Shown: positions 1 through 12,700 of the stretch, in pieces
Layout of the letters: every line of letters begins with the position of its first letter
Position numbering within the stretch: position 1 is the stretch's first letter
Assembly: GCA_947311845.1 (NCBI GenBank)
Contig: CAMZMU010000059.1
Span: 57,314,941 to 57,378,940, forward strand
Source of the DNA: Poa pratensis
Taxonomy: Eukaryota; Streptophyta; Magnoliopsida; Poales; Poaceae
Length of the DNA: 64,000 nt
Direction: 5' to 3'
The notes under the pieces: model-generated
Database searches by the model: none
Told to the model about the DNA's origin: nothing
What the model saw: only the letters and a program-made list of their open reading frames with translations
Position numbers and translations under genes: made by a program

Positions 1-175
1 GCTAATGTCTTAGGCAACTTTGTTTAGTAAACAACAACATTCCATGAGATTTTTTTCCAGTGTCAAGCATGGAATAATAATGCAATTTCACCGCCATGTA
101 TAGAGGTTCTTTGTGCTGAGTCCACATCTATCATTGTGCCTTCCTAGTTAACTGTGAAGTTCCCACTGTTTGCAG

Positions 176-3100
176 GAGAGGCTTCTTGAGGTTGGCAACA
201 CTGGAAGTTCAGCTGGAAACACCCCATCAAAATTCTGGCCTACATCCATATTAGGTGACTCACTGCAGGTTGTCTTCCAGAATATACTTTTGGAGTCAAA
301 TGACGAGATTCTTCAATCTTCTGAAAGGGCTTGGAAACTTCTACTTCAGGTTACTGATGTTCTGGACTTCTGGACATTCTGTAGAAGAAAGTTTAATAAT
401 CTTGTCTATCATAGGATGATATTAACAAACAAAACCGTCTTCATTATTGCAGTGCCCTGAGAAGGACCTCGAGTATGCTGCGATGTCATATTTTAGTAAT
501 TGGGTGCAACTTGCTACAACTCCATATGGCTCAACATTGGATTCTACAAAAATGTTTTTGCCAGTTGCCCTTCCCCGAGGAAGTCGTTCAAGAGCTGCTG
601 CAAAGATAAGATCTGCAAGGCTAGAACATGAAAGTTCAAGAATGATATCTTTTGGTTCTACAGGCGAAGATACTTCACATGAGAAGCATTTTGATGTTTC
701 GTCGAATCTTCCAAAGATAATTGTGGGGTCTGATTCAGACAAATCTGTTACTCATACACGGGTTTTAACAGCAATGGCCCTTGGGCTTTTCGCCTCAAAA
801 TTGCCAGTTGGCTCGTGGCAAGTTGTTCTTAGTCCACTTGCGAATGATGTCATGTCTCTCTCAGGAGTCCAGAGACAGGTTTGTAATGGCTCCATTATAT
901 TAGTGTGTTAATATCTTCACTCCTGAACTACTCATATTGTACTAATTTGTGTTTATGTCCAGGTTGCTTCTATGGTTATTGTTTCTTGGTTTAAAGATCT
1001 CAGGGGAAGAGATCTCGCTGCAGTGGGCCCATTGCTAGCTTTCTTCTCTTCTGTGAAAGAGTATCTATTGGACTTACTGTCTTGCTCTGATCCTGCATTT
1101 CCAACAAAAGACTCTGTGCTTCCCTATTCTGAACTTGCAAGAACCTACACAAAGATGCGCAATGAAGCTACTAATTTGTTCCGCGCAGTTGATTCTTGTG
1201 CTATATTCAAAGATTATGCTAGCAGCTTAAATTTTAACGCTGACATGCTGAGCGTTGATGATGCTATTAATTTTGCTTCAAAGCTGTTGTTACCCACTGA
1301 GTTTGGTCTTCCTTCGGACAGTGAGAAAACTGTCCTGAATAACATAGAGTCAGCAAAACAAGGCCTCTTGTCTACATCAGGCTACTTGAAATTGGTTCAG
1401 GTATGCGTTCGAAGTCTCTATATCGTGTTAGAATGTTAAAGTTCTGTGTTACATAATTCTATGTATTTATTTCTGATTTTTTAATTGGTACATGGTAATA
1501 TCTTCACATATGTTTCATCATTGATATTATTCTGCAGAATAATTTGCACGTAACAGTCTGTTCTTTAGTGGCTTCTGCTGTCGTCTGGATGTCAGGGTTA
1601 CCAAGCAAGTTGAACCCAGTCATTTTACCTTTAATGGCTGCTATAAAAAGAGAACAGGTAAAACATGTAGCTTTGTCCGTTTTGCAAAAAAAAAGTAGCT
1701 TTGTGTATTGTAGCAATTTCTGCCTTTGCAATTCAGCATATAGATTTAGATGATTCCATGTCATGCAGGAGGAGCTACTTCAAGACAAAGCTGCAGATGC
1801 ACTTGCGGAGCTCATTTTTAGTTGTGTTGGTCGGAAGCCTGGCCCTAATGACAAGCTAACCAAGAACCTCTGCACCTTAGCATGCACTGATATTAGCGAG
1901 ACACCTCAGGCTGCAGTTATCAATTCAATACAGGTTATTGAGGACCAAAATCTGTTGTCGATCGGCAAGCGTTTTAGCAATCACAAATCTAGGGGTCATG
2001 CGAGTTCTGGCGGTGAAGACAGAACAAAAACAGAAGGTTTCATAAGCCGTCGTGGATCAGAGTTGGCTTTAAAGCATCTCTGTGAGAAGTTCGGATCATC
2101 ATTATTCGAAAAACTTCCGAAGTTATGGGACTGCCTTACCGAATTTCTTAAACCTATTGAGATCGAAGATGACATTCAGAAAGATGATCCAAGTTTCGCC
2201 CAACTGGGCAGATCTTGTGAGGATAAAGACCCACAGTCCCTCATAAACAATATCCAGGTTTGTTCCATTAGGACTTATTTGGATTCTGCGTTATTGTGGC
2301 TGCTTTACACAAGACAGCTATATTGTCTAGGCTTAAATCATCACGTCACATGTCCATATTGGTAATTGATGTTCCTGATTTTTGCAGGTTGTTAGCTCAG
2401 TTACACCTCATCTACCTGAGCCCTTGAGGCCTCAGCTGTTAAGGCTCCTTCCCTGTATTCTTGGGTGCGTGCGTCATCCTCATGTGGCTGTTAGGTTAGC
2501 GGCTGCCAGGTGTATCACATCAATGGCGAAGTCATTGACTGGTAATGTGATGGTAGTTGTGATAGAAAATGCCATTCCAATGCTGTCGGACTCATCTTCT
2601 GTGTGTGCCAGACAAGGAGCTGGGATGCTTTTGAGCCTTCTTGTTCAGGGTCTGGCTGTGGAGTTGATTCCTTACGCTCCTTTCCTTGTTGTACCTCTTC
2701 TGAGGTGCATGAGTGATCCTGATGGATCTGTTAGGCAGTCTGTCACTCACAGTTTCGCAGCTTTGGTTCCTTTACTTCCATTAGCGAAGGGTGTTACGCT
2801 ACCGAGTGGACTAAGTGAACGCTTATCTAGAAGCACGGAAGATGCCCAATTTCTGGAACAACTCCTTGACAACTCCCAGATTGATGATTACAAGATCAGC
2901 ATTCATCTTAGTGTTGAGTTGCGAAGGTATGTAACTATCATTGAAGTTCCTTCGTCAGAATGTGGCTTCATGATGGCATTCTACTTTATTGAAACAGTTC
3001 GATGCATAAATGAAATTATCATACAAATTGAGTCTGTAGTTCGCTTCATATTTCGAAATATGCTGTGCTGTATATTGCCTCTCGCAGTTTTACAATATTT

Positions 3101-6100
3101 GTTTTGATTTTTCCTTAACAAAATCTTGTTTGTCAGGTACCAGCAAGAAGGAATCAACTGGTTAGCATTCCTGAGACGGTTTAAGTTACACGGAATTTTA
3201 TGTGATGACATGGGGCTTGGCAAGACACTCCAGGCGTCCGCTATCGTTGGAAGTGATATTGCTGAGTCACGTGCACGCAATGATGACAAAGATCCAAAAT
3301 CTTTGATTATATGTCCTTCTACATTAGTAGCACACTGGGAATACGAAATGGAGAAATACATAGACAGCTCTATCATGAAACCTCTTCAGTACGTTGGTTC
3401 ATCACCAGACAGGATCATGCTCCGTAATCAATTTGATAAGTTCAATGTTATCATTACATCGTATGATATTATACGCAAGGACATTGATTTCCTTGAGAAT
3501 ATCTCTTGGAACTATTGTGTTCTGGATGAAGGGCACATCATCAAAAACTCAAGATCTAAAATTACGTCTGCTGTGAAACAGTTAAAAGCACAACACCGTC
3601 TTATCTTGAGTGGAACTCCTATTCAGGTAAAACTTTACTGCTCTCTGTTACACCTACATAGCTACTACTGTTTTGGTCTGTGTTGTGGAAATTTACTGCT
3701 ATTGGCCAAATTATTTCTTTGCTTTGACACATTTACTTAACTTGCAGAACAATGTATTGGAATTGTGGTCCCTATTCGACTTCCTTATGCCCGGGTTTCT
3801 TGGGACAGAAAAACAGGTAGGTTGCGCTCTGAAGTTTTACTTCCTTATGGCACTGACTGAAAATACTGTTGTGATTTCTTCGAAGGAATCATTTGTAAAA
3901 AATAAAGTACTCGTATGCCATCGTGGCAGCTATCTTATTCTGGCAAGAATTTTATTGCTGCAATCTGACCAAATTTTATTGCTTGCGCAGTTCCAAGCTA
4001 CATATGGGAAACCACTGATAGCAGCTAAAGATTCAAAATGTTCAGCAAAGGATTCTGAAGCTGGCGTTCTTGCAATGGAGGCACTTCATAAACAGGTTTT
4101 TATCTTCTGTTATATTTTAGAAATAACACTATGTTAAGACCTCTGTTGTCAATGAATAAATAAATCTTGCTATACCAGGTCATGCCATTTCTACTCAGAA
4201 GAACCAAGGATGAAGTCTTATCGGATCTTCCAGAGAAGATCATCCAGGATAGATATTGCAACCTCAGTCCGTTGCAGTTGAAACTGTATGACAAGTTCTC
4301 CAGCTCCAATGTGAAGGAAGAGATCTCAACTATTGTAAAAGCAAATGAATCAGAGAAGTCTACCGCTCAACCAAAGGCAACTCGTCATGTGTTTCAGGTG
4401 CTAGAATTTAACAATCTCTGTTTCTTCATTATGTATCATCTCCTTTAGTACCGCCTTCTAAATGGGATATGCTTTTTGTATGCAGGCATTACAATACCTA
4501 TTAAAACTTTGCAGCCATCCGATACTTGTAACTGGGGACAACCCTCCTGACTATCTTGTGGATCATCTAAAAGAAATAGGTGTGGGAACTGGTGGCGAGC
4601 TGCATGAGCTGCACCACTCTCCTAAGCTTGTTGCTCTTCAAGAGATACTTCAAGAGTGTGGTATAGGATCAGAAATATCAAGTCCTGATTCTTCCGCAGC
4701 TGTTGGACAACACCGAGTTTTGATTTTTGCTCAACATAAGGTACTGAGTCCATTATGTTGTGATGTGTCTTTCTCTCTCTTGCTTCCGTTCTTATTTCAT
4801 CCTTGTTTGTTCTCAACTATTTCTGTAGGCCTTTCTTGACATTATCGAGAAGGACCTGTTTCAGACCCATATGAGAAGGTGAGTTTTATGGCATTTTCTT
4901 ACTTATTTTAGTTGCATCTAGATATGCATCATTTTATATCAGTAGTTGCTGGTGCAAATTATCTGCAAGAGGGTTGCTGTATATTATTATATGCTTCACC
5001 TTATTTTCTCTGTTTAAGGAGTCTAAATATTTCAGTGATGCTGCTGAACTGTATAATCCGTAAAGCTGAGTTGGTTTGCCAACTGAATTATATTGACCAA
5101 AAGCTAATTTAGCCTGTTAGTTGTTGTTTACTGCCATTTCATCTTTCTGCAGCATCTGTAGTCAGCATCAATAATGCACATGACTGTATCATCATGTTCC
5201 CTTACTAGCTAAGTCATCTGATTGGGGAAATTTTGCAGCGTCACATATTTGCGGCTTGATGGCTCTGTTCAAACAGAGAAGAGATTTGAAATCGTCAAAT
5301 CGTTCAATTCAGATCCAACCATCGATGTGCTTCTACTGACAACTCATGGTAGGTTCAAGAAATTCCACAAGAACTGGAGTTGAACTCCTTGGTATTGCTA
5401 GAAAAGCTTGCTCACATTCCTTTTTGTTGCAGTCGGTGGTCTGGGCTTGAATTTGACATCTGCGGACACTTTGGTCTTCATGGAACATGATTGGAACCCG
5501 ATGAAGGATCTCCAGGTTCGTCTTTTGCATCTTGTCGCCTGTCGAAGGATAATTTGTTTTATTTGCATTATGTTAGCTATGCTGTTTGTCTGACTATCAA
5601 TGCCTTGAATTATACAGGCGATGGACAGAGCACATCGCCTGGGTCAAAGGAAAGTGGTGAATGTGCACCGTCTGATCATGCGCGGCACCCTGGAAGAGAA
5701 AGTGATGAGCCTCCAGCGGTTCAAGGTGTCGGTTGCAAATGCGGTCATCAATGCCGAGAACGCTAGCCTGACGACCATGAACACTGACCAGCTGCTTGAT
5801 CTGTTCACTTCAACCCCAGCTTCCAGAAAGGTAAATCCTTGGGACATACTTTTATTTTTTTCTCGTGAGAGATCCTATCTTTCCATTTCTCATTCAAACG
5901 ATTACGTTCTTATTCCATCTCTCTGAAATGATGTGCAGGCGTCTGTTCTCCCAAGCAGTTCGAGTGCGGAGGAGAGCAAAGAGTCGAATGGAAAACCTGG
6001 TCGGAAGGGGGGCCTCAAGTCGATCCTGAGTGGGCTGGACGAGCTGTGGGACCAGTCGCAGTACGCGGAGGAGTATGACATGAAGCAGTTCCTGTCGAAG

Positions 6101-6112
6101 CTCAACGGGTGA
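176..6112 (+). CDS. BTAF1: BTAF1/MOT1-type TBP-associated Snf2 ATPase, 3' part (5' end outside window)
   Basis: This family removes TATA-binding protein from DNA using ATP, in the nucleus. I place sixteen exons with GT/AG borders at 176-349, 453-878, 963-1400, 1538-1657, 1769-2257, 2388-2926, 3137-3626, 3748-3816, 3991-4095, 4179-4397, 4486-4740, 4829-4878, 5239-5348, 5433-5515, 5618-5830 and 5939-6112. They total 3,954 nt, which reads in frame as 1,317 residues plus a TGA stop. The first exons encode HEAT-like helices (for example the proline- and leucine-rich helices after 2388). The Snf2 core follows: motif I DDMGLGKT near 3205, motif II DEGH near 3526, motif III SGTPIQ ending at 3626, motif [12 protein letters not shown] from 5436 and motif [11 protein letters not shown] from 5621. 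The end is KQFLSKLNG. Plant BTAF1 proteins are about 2,000 residues, so roughly the N-terminal third is missing. All seen motifs are intact. Confidence 0.93.
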
Positions 6113-7214
6113 ACATCCGACTCGGTTGTGTACAGTGTAGAGTAAAAATTTGGACACGAGATCTAGGTTCTCACAGGTTCTGCCGCTGGCAACCTCGGAG
6201 ATCCTTTTTTTCTTTTTTTGTTTAGTTTTTCATACCGAAGAAGAAGAAAATAGGGGAAAGGTGCAAGATCGATCTAGAGCAGGATGATGGTGCTAACTTT
6301 ATAGGTGAATTGAGACGTTGGATCTCAGTTTTGTTTTTGTTAGGAAGGGTTGTTATTAGATGGCTGGCCGGTAGGTAGGTCTGGTCAGAGGCTGTAAAGT
6401 TTTGGTCTTATTTATAATCCAAGTGCAGCTTCTTTTGAATCTATCTATATTCCAACTGAAGATCCTTGTTTGGGTCATTGTTTTCGGCTGGACAAGCCAC
6501 CTTAGCTCAACTAATCATTTGGCCCCGGTTTCAGAAGAAGAAAAAAAGAACCGTGTTTTTCCTAGATGTGCTTTGCTTAATTAAAAGGCTGCTACTGCCA
6601 CAGTTACATATATCGTTTTGACATACATGATTCTGGGAGTGGCAGCTGATGGGCGCAACATGGAAGAATGTACAGTTTTCTAGCACTATGTTTTAATGGC
6701 ATGGTTTTGGCTGTCCCACCTGCGCTAGGTTTTGTTTTGACATTGAGGTTCATTCATTTGTCTTGTTGGAAAGAAGCTTCGGTGTGGGAGGCTGTCACTT
6801 TTGGCGCTACTTATGGGACTTTTCGGTTGTTAGAGTCTGTGGTGTAGAACTGCACCTGCGTCATTCATTCAGGATCGATCCTGAGTGATGCAGAGTCCCG
6901 ATGAGGTGGTACGTGATGCTGATGTGTTGTGGACAGTTGTTTGTTTCTTCCCAAAAACAGTTGACTGCAAACCTTGGACTTTCATCAGACGTCTAGGTAG
7001 GAGGAGCGGAGGAGCGTTGTTAGGTGATGTGGCCTTCCTTGGCTTCCTTCCCTCGAGGGTAGGTTAGGTACGACAAGCGGCCCACCCTTCCTCCTTGACA
7101 ATTTTCTTTTCCGTTAGCACACTGGCTACTCGCCGTCCTTTTTCCAACAAAGTCCAAGGTTTGGGTTCAACTGTCTTGGAATATGATCATACAGGAGCCC
7201 AGGCCGGTGGTTTT

Positions 7215-7217
<3 letters not shown>
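6113..7217. other. 3' UTR and downstream spacer of BTAF1
   Basis: T-rich sequence follows the stop codon and is presumably the 3' UTR for the first few hundred bases. I see no further gene. Short open frames here lack recognisable domains. Confidence 0.5.

Positions 7218-7249
<32 letters not shown>
7218..7249. repeat. poly(C) run of 32 bases
   Basis: An uninterrupted run of C (G on the other strand). G-runs of this length can form G-quadruplex or i-motif structures, but a long homopolymer is also a common assembly or sequencing artefact. Confidence 0.95.
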
Positions 7250-7251
<2 letters not shown>

Positions 7252-7384
7252 AGCGTAAAGTGGCGGATCTTAGTAAATTTACCCTTCAAAGCGGTGTGTT
7301 TATGCTTTTAACTCTAGTTGGATAAGATATATAATTAATAGGAAAACATTTGTCAATCAACTTTCCCACGAGGTAAGAAACAAG

Positions 7385-7940
7385 TTCAATTTCATGATGT
7401 TCAAGTGGTTGTCAAGAAGGATCTAGAGCGGACATTTGGGGGTGCTGCAAGACCAATTTGCCATTGCGCGAGGACCTGCTAGATTCTCGAACAAGAAAAT
7501 GGTTTGAAGGACCATGAAACTTGTGTGATCATGCACAATATGATCATAAAGAATGACCGTGGCGAACATGTGAACTAAAGTTCCGATTTCATGTGAAGGG
7601 TACGTAGATCAGCTACATAGGTGATCATGCAAACAAGTCTGAGGCAAGAAAGCGTAGGTGCCGGAGTTCATCTAGTAGCGAGAGAGTAGATCTTCGTGTG
7701 TTTTCGGTGTGGTGGTGTTTGGTCCCCTACTCTTAGGAGGGGGTGACTTTCTTGTAATTTATTTCTGCCTTCTATAACAATAAGGTACGCATTTTGCGTA
7801 CTCTCTAAAAAAAAAGCTACATAGGAAAGAAGACCGCATTAGAAGGATCCTTCAAGTTCACCATAAAATTCACAACCGGAACACTCATCGACAACTTTGA
7901 GACATCTCAACAAGGAGTGGTGGAATTTAAATGGCCTTCA
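7385..7940 (+). pseudogene. decayed PIF/Harbinger (ALP1/HARBI1-like) transposase 3' part
   Basis: Pieces in shifting frames resemble the C-terminal region of plant Harbinger nucleases: a 'DLERTFG' and 'FAIARGPARF' stretch near 7420-7490, 'CVIMHNMI' followed by 'NDRGEHV' near 7520-7575, and a 'LRHLNKEWWNLNG'-like tail near 7895-7935. Stops and frameshifts occur throughout, so this is a relic. It is interrupted by a small retroposon at 7622-7814. The family assignment rests on remembered motif similarity. Confidence 0.55.
7622..7814 (+). mobile_element. 193-bp 5'-truncated retroposon (LINE 3' end) with 11-bp TSD
   Basis: The segment ends in a run of A (7807-7815) and is flanked by identical AGCTACATAGG copies at 7611-7621 and 7815-7825. 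Removing it and one TSD copy rejoins the surrounding transposase relic. The sequence before the A-tail contains an inverted GTACGCA/TGCGTAC pair, as in LINE 3' ends. It has no coding capacity. Confidence 0.7.
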
Positions 7941-8144
7941 TTCTAGCTCTTCATGTTTAATTTTATCGCGACGTACGGTTTCAGGATGAACATTGCGTTG
8001 TGATTGGCACCCTTCTTGCTATAAACACCATGCTTGCAGTTTCATGTTCATGCTGAATTTGGAATTTTAATTTTAAATGATGCATGATTTGTGTTGGGTT
8101 TGTTTCAAACGCTTTAACACCATGCATTTGTTAGAGTTTATTTC

Positions 8145-9601
8145 TTTTTTGAGGATAAAGGTGGTCGTATCCGCCAGCCGATTAGATAGAATAGAGGTTT
8201 ATGTACATAATTTTGAGATAGGGAAAAATCCCTTTACAAACAAAACAAAAAATTAGTCTCCAGGATCCTACGTGTGAGCGAAATCCCGCAGCTCCAACTC
8301 TATCCGCACCAAAGCTACCACCTCCATAGGCGAGAGCACCGCACTTCGGAAAGTCCTCCGGTTCCTCCCCTTCCATAATCTCCACGTCGAGGAGCGCCCA
8401 GGCATCAGAAACTTCGACATCTAGGCCACTTCCGGCGGCATCTGCTGCTCCATCCCGGTCACTGGCGTCTTCTTCTTCTTGGGCTTCTTCATAGAAAGGA
8501 CGAGGTCGTCGATGGCAGCCGCTGTGTGATCCGTGAGGGGACCATCTAAGAGGGCCAAGTACTCCTGCCGGCGGCGCTCCGAAGGGTGCCCACCTCAAGC
8601 TGCGAGCCGAGACGGCACGCCACGGCCTCCTTGGCCAGCTGCTCGATGTTGGCACCCTCAGGGTGCAGCTCGGCGATCCTGATGCTCCTCCGCGCCGACG
8701 GCGCCTCTACCTCCTTCTCGTGGACCAACGCCGAGGCCGGCGTGCCCAAAACGGAGGTCCCGAGCGACATCGAGATCCGGGCGAGGAACCCTGACAAGTC
8801 AAGCTGTCCAGAGCCTGCGTGCACCGGCGAGAGGACGTCCTTCTTGAATTGTTGGCCGGCCTCCTGCTCACCCTGATCGTTCTGCGGTGCAGAGCGCTCA
8901 TGTGAGAGCTCTCCAACCGAACCCGGCGAGACCCTCTCCTGTGGACCTTCATCATCAAACAGGGCCAATTCCCTTGCGTTCTGCTCCTGGTGGCTGGGTA
9001 TGTCAAAACCCACCCGCTCCTGCATTGTGGTGCACTCCGAAACAAGGGCGAGAATCGCCGCAGAGTTGGCCGCATCTCTTGGGGAGAAACAGCCATAGAG
9101 CTCGAGACCACCATCCACACAGCCATCGTTGACCCCAGCAGTCGGAGGCGGCGCTGGAGTCAACAGAACCTCAGCCGGCGCCATGGAAAGCCTTTCCAGA
9201 GCAGCCTCAGCCTGCTCCAAAAAGCTCCCAAACCGCTCCAACAAACCATTCACAGAATCCTTCATCCCAAGCTGAGCAGCGACCATCTCCTCGAGCTTGG
9301 ACATGACCAAGCCACTCATCTCATCCCGCAGTAGCATCGCTTGCTCCTCGAGGAAGGATTTTTTCATCACATCTGCAGCCGCAGAGCTGGTCGACAATTG
9401 CGCCTGAATTGGGGGACCCCGGTCCCCGTGCTTGCCAGGGGGCGCAGCGACCTCAGCCCAGGAGTGGTCCAAAGGCCGTAGCGGACCAGCAACATGCGAA
9501 CCGGAGCAGGAGGAAGGTCAGTTGGCCTGTCGGAACTGCCAACAGTCCCGCTCGCGGTGGCCAGCGTGGTGGCAGGCGAGGCACCTCAAAGGGCCATGGC
9601 C
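8145..9601 (-). mobile_element. LINE-type retroelement, minus strand, truncated and lacking ORF2, 16-bp TSD
   Basis: Identical 16-bp copies of TGTTAGAGTTTATTTC lie at 8129-8144 and 9602-9617. On the minus strand the 3' end is an A-run (read as T at 8145-8150) preceded by a TTTATCCTC motif typical of Triticeae LINE tails. The 5' end is truncated inside ORF1, within a CCHC zinc knuckle. There is no reverse transcriptase between ORF1 and the tail, so the copy is internally deleted or belongs to a non-autonomous lineage. It lies about 240 bp upstream of the TATA box of the P450 gene. Confidence 0.82.
8546..9601 (-). pseudogene. LINE ORF1-like protein fragment with CCHC knuckle
   Basis: Reading from the truncated 5' end, the minus strand encodes a knuckle with C-x2-C-x4-H-x4-C spacing (CLACHHAGHRERDC) and then, in another frame, an open frame of about 308 codons (8546-9472) rich in Ala, Glu and Pro with a leucine-rich helical segment. 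A zinc knuckle followed by a low-complexity C-terminal region fits plant L1-clade ORF1 nucleic-acid-binding proteins. A stop separates the knuckle from the ATG of the long frame. It is not a host gene. Confidence 0.6.
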
Positions 9602-9856
9602 TGTTAGAGTTTATTTCGGATTACGTATGCGCGATGAGAGAGAGAGAAGCAAAACGAGCTTAATTTTTGGGTAACTAGTTTTGGGTAAACTGCTGGAGAT
9701 GAGCATGGTTTTCTCTGCAAATCTTCTCTCATACCGATATGTTGTGGGAAATGCTCTTAGGTGTGGTAGGTAGCAGGAGTGGCCGATCCTCCATTCCATG
9801 TGTTGCTCTTTGGTGTTAGCTAGCTTCTTAGGTGAGACACGCGCCACGGGTACCTC

Positions 9857-9866
9857 TATTTATATA
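9857..9866 (+). promoter_or_regulatory. TATA-box candidate of the CYP75B gene
   Basis: TATTTATATA lies 112 bp upstream of the ATG at 9978, a normal distance for a plant promoter with a short 5' UTR. No other TATA-like element lies closer to the ATG. Confidence 0.5.
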
Positions 9867-11804
9867 TGTATGTATGTGCATGCCAACTACATCGACCTCC
9901 ATATTCTAAACAGTCGCAACGACACGCGCGTGCAAGTGCAACTAACGTTCCATCCTACCCTGCAGCCCAGAGACACCATGGACCACGACGCGCTCCTCCT
10001 GCTGCTCGGCTCCCTGGCTGCCGTGGCAGCCGCGTCCCTCTGGCTTCTCTGCCGCGGCAGCGCCAAGTCGACCTCGAAGCTGCCGCTGCCGCCGGGGCCG
10101 CGGGGGTGGCCGGTGCTGGGCAACCTGCCGCAGCTAGGCGCCAAGCCGCACCACACCATGGCGGCGCTGTCGCTCCAGCACGGCCCTCTGTTCCGGCTAC
10201 GCTTCGGCAGCGCCGAGGTGGTGGTGGCCGCGTCGGCCAAGGTGGCCGGCCAGTTCCTCCGCGCCCACGACGCCAACTTCAGCGACCGCCCGCCCAACTC
10301 CGGCGCCGAGCACGTCGCCTACAACTACCAGGACCTCGTCTTCGCCCCCTACGGCGCCCGCTGGCGCGCCCTCCGCAAGCTCTGCGCCGTCAGCCTCTTC
10401 AACGCCAAGGCCCTCGATGCCCTCCGCAGCGTCCGCCAGGACGAGGTCGCGCTGATGGTGAAGCAGCTTGCTGACTCCTCGTCCTCGGCGGCAGGGGTGG
10501 CGGTGGGGCAGGAGGCCAACGTGTGCGCAACCAACGCGCTGGCGCGGGCGGCCGTGGGGAGGCGCGTGTTCGGGAGCGCCGCGGGGGAGGGCGCCAGGGA
10601 GTTCAAGGACATGGTGGTGGAGCTCATGCAGCTCGCCGGCGTCTTCAACATCGGCGACTTCGTCCCGGCCCTCCGGTGGCTCGACCCGCAAGGCGTCGTC
10701 GGCAAGATGAAGCGGCTGCACCGCCGGTACGACGGCATGATGGACGGCTTCATCAGGGAGAGGGACCAGCTCATGGGCGGCGGCGGGGACGGCAAGGACC
10801 TGCTCAGCGTCATGCTGGGGCAGATGCGGCCGGAGGGCGGCGGCGCCGGCGATGAGGAGGGGATGAGCTTCAACCACACCGACATCAAGGCGCTTCTCCT
10901 GGTAAGTAGATACGCTGCCAAGTGCTCACGTGTGTCCAATTTTATTAAAGATCTTGTACGTGCAAGTCATCCGAAAATTGCACCTAAATTTTGTTTCAAA
11001 GTCAACTTACACATAGGATTCGCAAAGCCGTAGTTATGTTTGCTCCTAAGTACCTAGCTAGATTTCCTCATGATTAAGATTTGTAACTTCGGTTTAGTTC
11101 AAAAGTCAACTTAGACATAACAAAATATCTACCAGCTCATGCGACTTAGCATTAGCACCTTATGATGTTTATTCTAACCGAGTACACGTATTACTTGTTT
11201 TAGAATCTTTTCACGGCCGGGACGGACACGACGTCGAGCACGGTGGAGTGGGCGCTGGCCGAGCTGATCCGGCACAGGGATGTCCTCACCCAGGCCCAGC
11301 GCGAGCTCGACGACATCGTGGGCCGGGACCGCCTCCTGACGGAGTCCGACTTGCCGCGCCTCACATTCCTCGCCGCCATCATCAAGGAGACGTTCCGGCT
11401 ACACCCGTCGACGCCGCTCTCCCTCCCCCGGGTGGCCGCCGAGGACTGTGAGGTCGACGGCTACAACATTCCCAAGGACACCACCCTCCTCGTCAATGTG
11501 TGGGCCATTGCCCGCGACCCTGTCTCGTGGGGGCCTGACGCGCTGGAGTTTAGGCCCGCCCGCTTCCTCGCGGGCGGGTCCCATGAGAGCGTGGACGTCA
11601 AGGGGAGCGACTACGAGCTCATACCGTTTGGTGCGGGCCGGAGGATCTGCGCGGGCCTCAGCTGGGGCCTTAGGATGGTCACTCTTAGAGCATCTCTAGT
11701 GGATGGTGTAAATATGGACGTGTATATCTCCATATACACGTCCATATACACCTTGCTAAATTATACACGCCCTAGTTTTTCAGTGGAACGTGTATATGGA
11801 CGTG

Positions 11805-11905
11805 TAAATCAGGACGTGTATATTCCAACGGCTATATTTTCAAACGGCTATATTCCAACGGCTATATTTCCAACGGCTATATTTTCAACGGCCATATTTC
11901 TGGTC
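11805..11905 (+). repeat. short tandem repeat inside the Harbinger 5' end
   Basis: Four to five degenerate copies of an AACGGCTATATTT unit follow one another at about 17-bp spacing. Just before them several GGACGTGTATA units occur, and GTGTATA motifs recur near the right end (13630-13700). Subterminal repeats of this kind are usual transposase-binding regions; that role here is inference. Confidence 0.6.
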
Positions 11906-11999
11906 TATATAAACCACCCCGACCAGCTCTCTTCCAGCATCTCTACCTGTGACTTCTCTTCTCACTCCTAGATTTCTCTGTCGTCTCTCACGCAACACA

Positions 12000-12395
12000 A
12001 TGAACACATCCTCTTGGGACATGAGTTCTTCGTCATCTTCATCTGGCGACGATGAACTCATACTTGCAGCATTCGCCGAGCGCGAGGAGGAAGAGAGGAT
12101 GAACGCTCGACGCCATGGTGGTTCCAAGCATGGACGTCGGACAATCGATCGAGGAAGAGATGCCGGATTTGTTCTTCTGTGGGACGACTACTTCAAAGAA
12201 GTTCCTCGCTATCCCGAACATTTGTTTCGACGAAGGTTCGTAATTAGTACACTTCTCTGCTTTGGCCCATTTTTCATTTCCCTGTCTCATTTACTTTTTA
12301 TGCACAGATTTAGAATGTCCCGTAATTTGTTCAACCGCATAGCTGAGGGTATACTTGAGCATGAGAGGGAGCATGAGTCTGATGGTTATTGCAGA
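12000..12395 (+). pseudogene. Harbinger transposase N-terminal fragment
   Basis: From ATG at 12000 the frame encodes a Ser/Glu-rich N-terminus, then '[18 protein letters not shown]'. A probable intron at 12236-12307 (donor after AG, acceptor CACAG) joins it to '[12 protein letters not shown]', the block conserved at the start of plant Harbinger nucleases. Homology ends near 12395 and none of the catalytic Asp/Glu region follows. It probably comes from an autonomous parent that lost its middle. Confidence 0.65.
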
Positions 12396-12550
12396 ATGTT
12401 GCTGCGTTGATGGTGTTGCTTGCTCTCCAATTGGACTTTCTGGTTGTGTTTGTGTGTAACCAAAACCCATGGTGTCCAAGAAGCATTCATCACCATCCAT
12501 CTGCAAACAATCACACAGGAAACAACAAATATCTTAGCAAATCCATAGAA

Positions 12551-12700
12551 ATTTGGTAGCAATCCATATATTCAGACCACAATGCAGTACCAATTCAGTA
12601 GCAAATCCTATCACACACAGCTAATTTTTTGCTAGAGAGACAACCTGACCAAATTTGGTAGCAATCCATATATTCAGACCACAATGCAGTACCAGTGCAG
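12551..12700 (+). repeat. direct repeat of about 45 bp, period 102 bp
   Basis: ATTTGGTAGCAATCCATATA begins at 12551 and again at 12653, and the identity continues to the following CAGTACCA. It lies inside the Harbinger element and looks like a small internal duplication. Confidence 0.8.

Noticed and set aside
8546..9472. 308-codon minus-strand frame as a host protein
   Set aside because: It sits between target-site duplications and beside a LINE zinc knuckle and A-tail, so it is element-derived.
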